A DNA stretch of 34,169 nt from Oscillospiraceae bacterium (GTDB taxonomy: Bacteria; Bacillota; Clostridia; Oscillospirales; Ruminococcaceae). The DNA is taken from assembly GCA_022508825.1 (NCBI GenBank), contig JAFLUI010000014.1, positions 1 through 34,169 on the forward strand. The letters run 5' to 3'. The translations under genes and the position numbers were made by a program. Below, piece by piece: positions 16,041-21,951 of this stretch (the first letter of the stretch is position 1; each line of letters starts with the position of its first letter). Under the pieces are notes generated by a model. That model had not been told where the DNA came from, did not search any database, and was given only the letters and a program-made list of their open reading frames with translations.

Positions 16041-16259
16041 TCAGAATTTATAGGTGTACTTTTCTTTGCCGCAGTCTACGTATACATTTATTTTAAGGCA
16101 GCCCTCAGCCTCATCCTTTTTGTCAGGGTGATGACCGCTGCAGGGATCGCAGCAGTCGCAATGACCCTTGGGTTCGGGCTTTGGCTCGGGACGGAGCTCG
16201 TTGCAGTCTACGTAAATGTTCAGTTCAACGCATTCTTTATCCTTGTTGCATTCTTTCAT
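16041..16259 (-). CDS. Small Cys-rich protein with an internal duplication
   Basis: A 72-residue protein I do not recognise. Two similar strands, VELNIYVDC near the N-terminus and LKINVYVDC near the C-terminus, flank a Pro/Lys/Glu linker and a Cys/His cluster (GHCDCCDPCSGHH). It has eight Cys, so metal binding or disulfides are plausible. It has no signal peptide or membrane segment. A strong GGGAGGTG ribosome site before the ATG argues that it is real. It is transcribed away from the leader-ORF/GNAT unit. It could be a metal-handling protein or a spore or coat-like small protein; neither is shown by sequence. Confidence 0.7.
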   Translation of the reverse strand: MKECNKDKECVELNIYVDCNELRPEPKPEPKGHCDCCDPCSGHHPDKKDEAEGCLKINVYVDCGKEKYTYKF

Positions 16260-16328
16260 TGATGTTCACCTCCCTATATAGAATATGCCCGCACTATCCG
16301 GTGTGTTACAAAAAAATAAATATCCCAC

Positions 16329-16357
16329 TTGACAAAAGAACTATTTTGATATATAAT
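16329..16357 (+). promoter_or_regulatory. Consensus promoter of the leader ORF and GNAT genes
   Basis: TTGACA (16329-16334) and TATAAT (16352-16357) are both perfect consensus, spaced 17 bp. It is the strongest promoter match in the window. Transcription would start near 16364, 24 nt before the leader ORF. Confidence 0.8.
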
Positions 16358-16387
16358 TAACATATCTCATTGATCGGAGTAAAACAT

Positions 16388-16474
16388 ATGAAAAATTTCA
16401 GCGTAAAAATGTATATGCAGTCAGTCATTTACGAAATGTACAATGGCTTTAAGCTGCTGTGTCCGAAACGCTGA
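16388..16474 (+). CDS. 28-codon leader ORF upstream of a terminator
   Basis: A short frame starting MKNFSVKMYMQSV and ending FKLLCPKR, with GGAG eight bases before its ATG. It sits between a consensus promoter and an intrinsic terminator (16503-16543), ahead of two acetyltransferase genes. Bases 16447-16457 (CTTTAAGCTGC, codons 20-24) can pair with the 5' arm of the terminator (16503-16513) in 11 contiguous pairs, two of them G-U. That is the layout of a leader peptide controlling attenuation. I know no homologous peptide. It could instead be a small functional protein. The leader role is inference. Confidence 0.6.
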   Translation: MKNFSVKMYMQSVIYEMYNGFKLLCPKR

Positions 16475-16502
16475 TATATAAATTCATGCTTTTGTGTTTA
16501 CC

Positions 16503-16543
16503 GCGGCTTAAGGAAGACCTTTCCTTGAGCCGCTTTATTTTTT
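16503..16543 (+). terminator. Intrinsic terminator / attenuator before the GNAT pair
   Basis: GCGGCTTAAGGAA (16503-16515) and TTCCTTGAGCCGC (16521-16533) form a 13-bp stem (one G-U) with a 5-nt loop, followed by TTTATTTTTT. It lies 29 bases after the leader ORF stop and 18 before the GNAT start codon, so it must be read through for GNAT expression from promoter 16329-16357. Confidence 0.85.
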
Positions 16544-16560
16544 ACAGGGATGTGTTTTAA

Positions 16561-17070
16561 ATGAAAAATAAAAATTTCAGAATTTGCGCCGCAGAAACTA
16601 CCGATGAAATAAACCGCTCCTTTGTCCTTGCGGAAAAGGTGTTTATGGAATACGAAGCACCCTCGTTTACAAAAAGAGGAGTGGACAGCTTTCTGAACTT
16701 TCTCCGGGGAAAGCGTGTCAAGGAAATGATATCAGACGGTGACTTCAAGGTCTGGGTCTGTTATGCGCAGGGTGCATCTGCTGACGAAGAGCTTGTGGGG
16801 ATGCTTGCTCTGCGGGAGGGCTGTCACATCAGCCTTGCCTTTGTAAGAGGAGACTTCCACCGTCAGGGGATCGGACGAATGCTTTACGCTGAGGCGAAAA
16901 AGTACGCACTGTCTATGAAAACAGAAGCCATCACCGTCAATGCCAGCGACTACGGCATACCATTTTACAGAGCAATGGGGTTCCGTGAAACGGATATGCA
17001 GCTTGACGCAGACGGCATAATTTACACGCCAATGGAGGCAAAAATTAAAAAACGAAAGAAGCTGATATAA
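16561..17070 (+). CDS. GNAT-family N-acetyltransferase
   Basis: A 169-residue acetyl-CoA-dependent acetyltransferase. Motif A, the pyrophosphate-binding loop, is RGDFHRQGIGRMLYAEAKKY (about residues 100-119, with the R/Q-x-x-G-x-G/A pattern), and motif B follows as YGIPFYRAMGF. The N-terminal third is variable and gives no substrate. The ribosome site is AGGGA ten bases ahead, just after the T-run of the attenuator hairpin. It ends exactly where the second GNAT begins (TAA then ATG). A small-molecule or drug substrate would fit the attenuator arrangement, but this is speculation. Confidence 0.88.
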   Translation: MKNKNFRICAAETTDEINRSFVLAEKVFMEYEAPSFTKRGVDSFLNFLRGKRVKEMISDGDFKVWVCYAQGASADEELVGMLALREGCHISLAFVRGDFHRQGIGRMLYAEAKKYALSMKTEAITVNASDYGIPFYRAMGFRETDMQLDADGIIYTPMEAKIKKRKKLI

Positions 17071-17631
17071 ATGCTTGACCATAAAGGAACAAATATTATA
17101 GAAACAGACCGTCTCATCCTGCGCCCATTCAGAAGCTCCGATGCGGAGTATATGTTCAGAAACTGGGCAAGTGACAGGGAGGTAACAAAATTTCTTACAT
17201 GGAACGCTCACAGGAGCCTGTCGGACAGCGAGGCGGTCATCAATATGTGGACAGCCGAATACAATGACAATTCCCGCTACAACTGGGCGATAGTCCTGAA
17301 AGAGCTCGGAGAGCCCATCGGCGGCATTGACGTCGTGAAAATATACGACAACACAGACACCGCAGAGATCGGCTACGTCATCGGCAGGGAGTGGTGGAAC
17401 AAGGGCATCATGACCGAAGCATTCAGGACGATCATCCCCTATCTTTTTGATGTGGGACTGAACCAGATACGAGCCTGTCATGCAGTAAAAAATCCCGCCT
17501 CGGGACGGGTAATGGAGAAGTGCGGACTTACATACGAGGGGACGTTCCGTCAGTTTTTCCGCGCCACCTCCGGGGAGCTTCTTGATATAAGCTACTACTC
17601 TATTTTACGAAGTGATTTTTGCAAACAATAA
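17071..17631 (+). CDS. RimJ/RimL-type GNAT acetyltransferase
   Basis: A 186-residue member of the Acetyltransf_3 group: ETDRLILRPFRSSDAEYMFR at the N-terminus, EIGYVIGREWWNKGIMTEAF as the CoA-binding loop (about 108-127), then CHAVKNPASGRVMEKCGL and a C-terminal YEGTFRQ strand. Relatives acetylate ribosomal protein N-termini, amino acids or antibiotics. The start codon immediately follows the stop of the first GNAT with no gap, implying coupled translation. Its stop codon touches the long palindrome at 17633-17693. Confidence 0.9.
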   Translation: MLDHKGTNIIETDRLILRPFRSSDAEYMFRNWASDREVTKFLTWNAHRSLSDSEAVINMWTAEYNDNSRYNWAIVLKELGEPIGGIDVVKIYDNTDTAEIGYVIGREWWNKGIMTEAFRTIIPYLFDVGLNQIRACHAVKNPASGRVMEKCGLTYEGTFRQFFRATSGELLDISYYSILRSDFCKQ

Positions 17632-17632
17632 A

Positions 17633-17788
17633 AAATGATTTAGTATTTCGCTCCAGCCCCCTTGATAGGGGGCTAAAGCATACTAAATCATTTGTGCTTT
17701 CTAAGGGTGGGTGGTAGAAAAACAACGTCAAGCCGTTGTTTCCGAGTTTTGCTGCGCAAAACATCGGCGCCTGCGGGGGCTTCCCCGC
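17633..17788. repeat. Structured intergenic repeat, copy B (fullest copy)
   Basis: In order: outer arms AAATGATTTAGTAT (17633-17646) and ATACTAAATCATTT (17680-17693); inner arms AGCCCCCT/AGGGGGCT (17655-17674); the word ATTTGTGCT; hairpin AACAACG/CGTTGTT (17721-17740); the segment 17743-17766 identical to copy A; and GCGGGGGCTTCCCCGC (17773-17788). Copies A and C share subsets in the same order. It fills the gap between the convergent GNAT and ECF genes and can act as a terminator both ways; on the minus strand the AACAACG hairpin is followed by TTTTTC. Confidence 0.7.
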
Positions 17789-17803
17789 CATGCAGCCTCT
17801 TTA

Positions 17804-18394
17804 TTATGCGTTCACACGAGCGGGCTTTTTAACAATATTTAAAATGCGGACAATAACTGTACTTAAGAAAAGATTTGTCACAAGCTCCACAATAAAATTA
17901 ATTCCTACAAGACCAAGTATCATGTATGCACCAACGCTTGAAAATTTCTCAGGGTCTACCCAGCTGCTGACAGTATCATAGAAAAATACCAGACAGCCAA
18001 GAAGAAATACTCCTGTGTTTACTATAGGACAAACTATTGCAGCAGCCATAACAGCCACATAAGTGTTTTTCTTCTCCAGCAGCTTATATACCACCGACGC
18101 AGCCGCTCCAGCAAGAGCGCCTTTAAGTATGCATACTATAACAGTCGCCGGAATACTTACTGCAAGAAATGCCTGCGCATTTGTGATAAGAACGACTATT
18201 CCGAAGACCGTTCCCAGCCATGCACCTGCTTTCCAGTCGTACATTGCCGCTCCGATGATTATCGGTGAAAGCGCCAGCGTTATGCTGAAGGGTCCGAATG
18301 CGATGACCGAAGCCATCCATTGAAGCACTGCAACAATTGCAGTGAGTATGCCCATAAATGCGAGCATACGTGTTGTCTCTCTTGTGTTTGACAT
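17804..18394 (-). CDS. ECF-transporter substrate-binding (S) component, possibly for pantothenate
   Basis: A 196-residue integral membrane protein with about six hydrophobic segments. It has the ECF S-component look: a short charged N-terminus, LAFMGILTAIVAVLQWMAS, a conserved PIIIGAAMYDWKAGAWLG turn, and glycine-rich helices. It would capture a vitamin and use a shared EcfAA'T module encoded elsewhere. It lies 140 bp downstream of coaX on the same strand, so pantothenate is the best guess (PanT-like), but no ligand residue proves it. AGGAGG eight bases before the ATG. The conserved motif at 18456-18504 sits in its leader. Confidence 0.78.
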   Translation of the reverse strand: MSNTRETTRMLAFMGILTAIVAVLQWMASVIAFGPFSITLALSPIIIGAAMYDWKAGAWLGTVFGIVVLITNAQAFLAVSIPATVIVCILKGALAGAAASVVYKLLEKKNTYVAVMAAAIVCPIVNTGVFLLGCLVFFYDTVSSWVDPEKFSSVGAYMILGLVGINFIVELVTNLFLSTVIVRILNIVKKPARVNA

Positions 18395-18455
18395 AAAAAA
18401 TTCCTCCTACTGCTGTTCCAATGGATACAGCGTAATTATTTGAAATGTCAAAAGG

Positions 18456-18504
18456 CTGAGCCTTTACCCTTTCCGTTTATTACTCTTTTCAGCAGAGTAA
18501 CATA
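18456..18504 (-). other. Conserved intergenic RNA-like motif, copy 2
   Basis: The minus strand starts TATGTTAC, with a hairpin TTACTCT/AGAGTAA, and ends AACGGAAAGGGTAAAGGCTC. The flanking blocks match 9053-9118 while the hairpin sequence differs. It lies about 60 bp upstream of the ECF S-component start and just after coaX. Confidence 0.45.
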
Positions 18505-18534
18505 CGACACGGCTGCATAAGATCCTATTTGACT

Positions 18535-19305
18535 TTACTGTACATTTTTCTTATAAAGCGAATACAGCCCGTCAATAAGCAGTGTCTCGTCCAGGACAAA
18601 TTTCTCCCGGCAGTGAGGTACTATTGAAGATGCAAGTCCACCTGTTGCGATGACAACTGCATCCTCGCCGATGACCTCCCGGTACCGTATAGCCATGCCG
18701 TCCATCATGCTCGCCGTTCCGATTATGCTTCCCGACTTCATGCTGTCCACGGTATTGGTTCCGATAAGAACGTTGCCTGTAAGCTCCGTGTTTATATCGG
18801 GGAGAGCGGCAGCGGTAGACGACAGCGCTTTCAGTGAGATCTTCACTCCCGGGATTATCGAACCTCCCAGAAAAACTCTGTCCCTGCTGATAGCGGAGAT
18901 AGTGGTCGCTGTGCCAAGGTCGAAGATCACGCAGGGGGGAGCGTATTTTTCCATGGCTCCCACGGCTCCGCATACAAGATCGGCGCCAAGAACGGCGGGG
19001 TCGTCTATCTTGATATTGACCCCCGTTTTTATGCCGGGTCCCACTGTTATTACCTTGTCCACAGACAGCGCTTTCAGCGCATCGCCGAATGCAGGAGTAA
19101 GAGGCGTAACCACGCTTGAAATGATACCCCCGTCAATGTCCGAGGACTTATATCCGTGCAGGGAAAGTATCTCACTGAATTTCACTGCATACTCATCCGA
19201 GGTAAGAGCGGTTTGAGTTGCTACCCGTGAGAGAAACAGCAGCTTGTCATTTTCAAAGCCGCCAAGCACGATGTTGGTGTTCCCGGCATCAATTGTCAGT
19301 ATCAT
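18535..19305 (-). CDS. coaX: Type III pantothenate kinase
   Basis: A 256-residue cytoplasmic kinase that phosphorylates pantothenate, the first step of CoA synthesis. All three hallmark blocks are present: DAGNTN (6-11, phosphate loop), GADL (108-111) and DLGTATT (129-135), with the conserved catalytic Asp-129 and GPGIKTG (89-95). Length is typical. GGAG eight bases upstream supports the ATG. Promoter 19341-19369. It is followed on the same strand by an ECF S component, giving a plausible pantothenate uptake and use pair. Confidence 0.95.
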   Translation of the reverse strand: MILTIDAGNTNIVLGGFENDKLLFLSRVATQTALTSDEYAVKFSEILSLHGYKSSDIDGGIISSVVTPLTPAFGDALKALSVDKVITVGPGIKTGVNIKIDDPAVLGADLVCGAVGAMEKYAPPCVIFDLGTATTISAISRDRVFLGGSIIPGVKISLKALSSTAAALPDINTELTGNVLIGTNTVDSMKSGSIIGTASMMDGMAIRYREVIGEDAVVIATGGLASSIVPHCREKFVLDETLLIDGLYSLYKKNVQ

Positions 19306-19340
19306 TTAGATCACTCCATTGTATGACATTTCATAATTTT

Positions 19341-19369
19341 ATTATACACACCCGTTTTGCATTTGTCAA
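19341..19369 (-). promoter_or_regulatory. Promoter of coaX
   Basis: Minus-strand TTGACA (19364-19369) and TATAAT (19341-19346), spacing 17 bp; both boxes perfect. Confidence 0.75.
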
Positions 19370-19413
19370 GGCAGGAAATATTTCAATAGTTTTATTTTTT
19401 ATTAATATTATGG

Positions 19414-19442
19414 TTGATTATTCATATATAGTGTGATACAAT
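19414..19442 (+). promoter_or_regulatory. Promoter of the pyridoxamine-oxidase-like gene
   Basis: TTGATT (19414-19419) and TACAAT (19437-19442), spacing 17 bp, about 48 bp before the ATG. Confidence 0.55.
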
Positions 19443-19489
19443 ATAAATGTAAGCATTTAAAGCAATTAATTTACAGGAGGTATACCATA

Positions 19490-19891
19490 ATGGCAGATTT
19501 ACAAACAGTATACAGCTTTTTGATTCAGTGCGGTACATATTACATCGCCACCATTGACGGGGACAAGCCCCGCGTCCGCCCCTTCGGAACAGCAGCAATT
19601 TTTGAGGACAAGCTCTATATCCAGACCTCCAACCAGAAAAAGGTATTCGAGCAGATACAGAAAAACAGCAATGTGGAGCTTTCCGCATTTGACGGTGACA
19701 AGTGGATCCGTGTATCCGGAAAGCTTGTCCGTGACGAGCGTACCGAGGCAAAGCAGTATATTCTTGATAAGCACCCCTCATTAAAAGCAATGTACTCCGC
19801 CGATGACGGCAAGACCGAGGTCTTTTATTTTGAAAGCGGGACAGCCACCATCTCATCCTTTGCAGGCGAAGATGAGGTCATTAATTTCTGA
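19490..19891 (+). CDS. Pyridoxamine 5'-phosphate oxidase-family protein
   Basis: A 133-residue split-barrel flavoprotein-like protein: YYIATIDGDKPRVRPFGTAA at residues 17-36 (flavin phosphate strand), YIQTSNQKKVFEQIQKNSNV and a GKLVRDERTEA strand. It is much shorter than true PdxH and belongs to the general stress/FMN-binding group, so vitamin B6 synthesis should not be assumed. The ATG at 19490 has AGGAGG nine bases ahead; an in-frame ATG at 19433 lies inside the promoter. Single-gene unit with a terminator at 19910. Confidence 0.88.
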   Translation: MADLQTVYSFLIQCGTYYIATIDGDKPRVRPFGTAAIFEDKLYIQTSNQKKVFEQIQKNSNVELSAFDGDKWIRVSGKLVRDERTEAKQYILDKHPSLKAMYSADDGKTEVFYFESGTATISSFAGEDEVINF

Positions 19892-19909
19892 CCTCTCCCC
19901 CACAAAAAA

Positions 19910-19948
19910 ACAGAGTCGATGCTTTTAAGCACCGACTCTGTTTGTTAT
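19910..19948. terminator. Bidirectional terminator between convergent genes
   Basis: ACAGAGTCGATGCTT (19910-19924) pairs with AAGCACCGACTCTGT (19927-19941) with a single A/C mismatch. The plus-strand tail is TTGTTAT; the minus-strand tail is a T7 run. Confidence 0.8.
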
Positions 19949-19954
19949 AGATAA

Positions 19955-21850
19955 TTACTTCAAAGGATAGCATCCGATAAATATATTCTCATCTGCTAAA
20001 GATTGCTGTTCGTCATAGCTGAACTCTCTTTTGTATTCATCAGGAATTGGATCCTCTGACCACAATGCAAATTTTACTGCATAGGTTTGCGGATTGATCT
20101 CAGCATAACTATAACCGGAAAAGTCCTCACTAAGATAATCCGACATATCATATTCCTGCCCGTCAATAACAATTGTGTATCCTTTTCCCTCTACAATGTC
20201 ACCTTTAAGTTCTGTGTCATTGATACCAAGCTCTGTGATCTGAGAAGCTATGGCAATATTTATACTCCTTGCATTTGCATTTGCAGTAGCCTTCTCTGCT
20301 TTTTCCACATAATTTTTCATTGAGCTGCCGAGAGCGCTGTCATCTGCAAACTCCATAAATACTGCCTCGAGGTCTGCTTCCACGTCTTCGATAAGCTGGT
20401 CAAGCTCATCCTCGGTAATGTCAAGGAACTCCTTTTCAGCGTCAAGGAGAAGTGCCTCTCCGCCCTTCTTTGCTGTGATGACAACCTTGGGCAGGTATGC
20501 TACCTCTGTGGAACCGTTCACAGCAGCGATACGGTCTATTGTCAGCTTGAAGGACTTGTCATCGGTGACAAGTGTTCCCTCTAACTTAAGGTTCAGGTCT
20601 TCTTCGGGAACGTCAAAGGTCAGTACATAATTATCCCCGTTCTTCTCGCAGACAGCGGTTATGACTACTGCTTCGTCGTTGTCCTCTTTGCCTGTTATAA
20701 CGACCTCTGTCTTGTTTTCGCTCTTTGTTACATCTGCAGCGAGTACAATTGTACTGTCATCAAAATAATCATTGTTGTAGTAGTCTGTATTCATTTCAAG
20801 TACAAAACTCTGCTTTGCTGCATTTGCAGGATCGGCTCCAAGCACAGCGCTGATGGTCATATCATATGCGGCATTGTAGTCGTAGTTGTAGGAATAATAA
20901 TCATCCTCGTCGTCAGATTTCTCCTCAGGCTGCTTTTCTGCATAGGACAACTTCATATCCGCCTGCATGAGCACGTTTGTATTGCTGTTTATATAGTAAA
21001 CAAGCTCTGCACTGTAGTCCTCAAGATCATCAAGCTCGGACAGCATATCTTCCTTGATATCCTCGGTGGTATAACCCTCTGTTGTTGCGATAGTTGTCGC
21101 CTGCTGCTTGAGAGCCTCGTCCACAAGCTTTTCTATAAGACTGCGGAGCTCATCCTTGTGGAAGTTATAGCGGAAAATGTTTGCCTCCACTGTTTCGCCG
21201 CCGACAGAGGTCTCGGTCTTTTCCTCTGTAACGGGAGGATGCTCATCAAGAAATGCCTTTACTATATCATCATAGTTTGATCCCGGATCAGTCTTGCCTG
21301 TGATGGCGGAATTGATCTCCCCCACGTACTGTAGAAGCACCTCATACTCTGAGTCGGACATCTCATAGTATGTGTCTGAACCCGGTGCAAATATTGATGA
21401 CGCAAGCTTCTCTGCAAGAGTGTTCAGATCCACATCATAGATATGACTTCCCGACTTGCCCTGTGTGCCGAACTTAAGAAGCTTATTGTCTGAATATCCG
21501 TAAATGCTTGCGGCAGTTCCCTTTGAACCTGTAAAGGTATAAAGAAGAGAAGCTATCTGGTCTTTTTCGTTTACATAGCAGTCAGCACTGAATTTTATGC
21601 CCTCCACTTCAAATTCAATGGTGAAAGAGCCTTCTTCAACAGCCTCTTTGATGACCTTGGCTTCCTCAGAGAAGCTTTCCTCTGCCACAGACTGTGCGGC
21701 ATTATCCGCAGCCATGGCAATATAATTTTCCGGCTCCTCCTGTATCATTTCGTCATAAGAGTCATTTTTGCATCCTGACATCGTAACTGCCACTGCCGCA
21801 CAAGTTACAGCGGACAGCAAGGATCTCATGATCCACCCTTTTTTTCTCAT
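19955..21850 (-). CDS. Large acidic lipoprotein, unknown function
   Basis: A 631-residue protein with a lipoprotein signal (MRKKGW start, hydrophobic stretch, MSGC lipobox with Cys near residue 27). It is rich in Asp, Glu, Tyr and Asn. The middle is beta-rich, with strands repeatedly alternating acidic and hydrophobic residues (about 300-480), preceded by an acidic DDEDDYYSYNYDYN run. The last 100 residues start with a helix (EKAEKATANANARSINIAIA) and a DGQEYDMSDYLS strand, resembling tails of pilin-like ruminococcal surface proteins; this resemblance is tentative. GGAGG lies seven bases before the first ATG. It lies downstream of the fibronectin III gene, separated by a terminator. Confidence 0.75.
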   Translation of the reverse strand: MRKKGWIMRSLLSAVTCAAVAVTMSGCKNDSYDEMIQEEPENYIAMAADNAAQSVAEESFSEEAKVIKEAVEEGSFTIEFEVEGIKFSADCYVNEKDQIASLLYTFTGSKGTAASIYGYSDNKLLKFGTQGKSGSHIYDVDLNTLAEKLASSIFAPGSDTYYEMSDSEYEVLLQYVGEINSAITGKTDPGSNYDDIVKAFLDEHPPVTEEKTETSVGGETVEANIFRYNFHKDELRSLIEKLVDEALKQQATTIATTEGYTTEDIKEDMLSELDDLEDYSAELVYYINSNTNVLMQADMKLSYAEKQPEEKSDDEDDYYSYNYDYNAAYDMTISAVLGADPANAAKQSFVLEMNTDYYNNDYFDDSTIVLAADVTKSENKTEVVITGKEDNDEAVVITAVCEKNGDNYVLTFDVPEEDLNLKLEGTLVTDDKSFKLTIDRIAAVNGSTEVAYLPKVVITAKKGGEALLLDAEKEFLDITEDELDQLIEDVEADLEAVFMEFADDSALGSSMKNYVEKAEKATANANARSINIAIASQITELGINDTELKGDIVEGKGYTIVIDGQEYDMSDYLSEDFSGYSYAEINPQTYAVKFALWSEDPIPDEYKREFSYDEQQSLADENIFIGCYPLK

Positions 21851-21905
21851 TTAAAACCCTCCTTGTTTAAACAAAGACATGAAATACAAAGTATTTCTCT
21901 CAATC

Positions 21906-21947
21906 AAAGAGGCAAGAAGTCAAATTCTAACCCTTGCCTCTTTTTTA
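21906..21947. terminator. Terminator after the fibronectin III gene
   Basis: AAAGAGGCAAG (21906-21916) and CTTGCCTCTTT (21933-21943) form an 11-bp stem. Placed just past the minus-strand stop at 21952, with T-rich tails on both strands. Confidence 0.7.
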
Positions 21948-21951
21948 CAAA

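Noticed and set aside
18446..18480. Possible TPP riboswitch on the plus strand (GCTGAG followed by ACCC)
   Set aside because: The essential CTGAGA and GAACCTGAT elements are missing, and the plus strand has no gene downstream.
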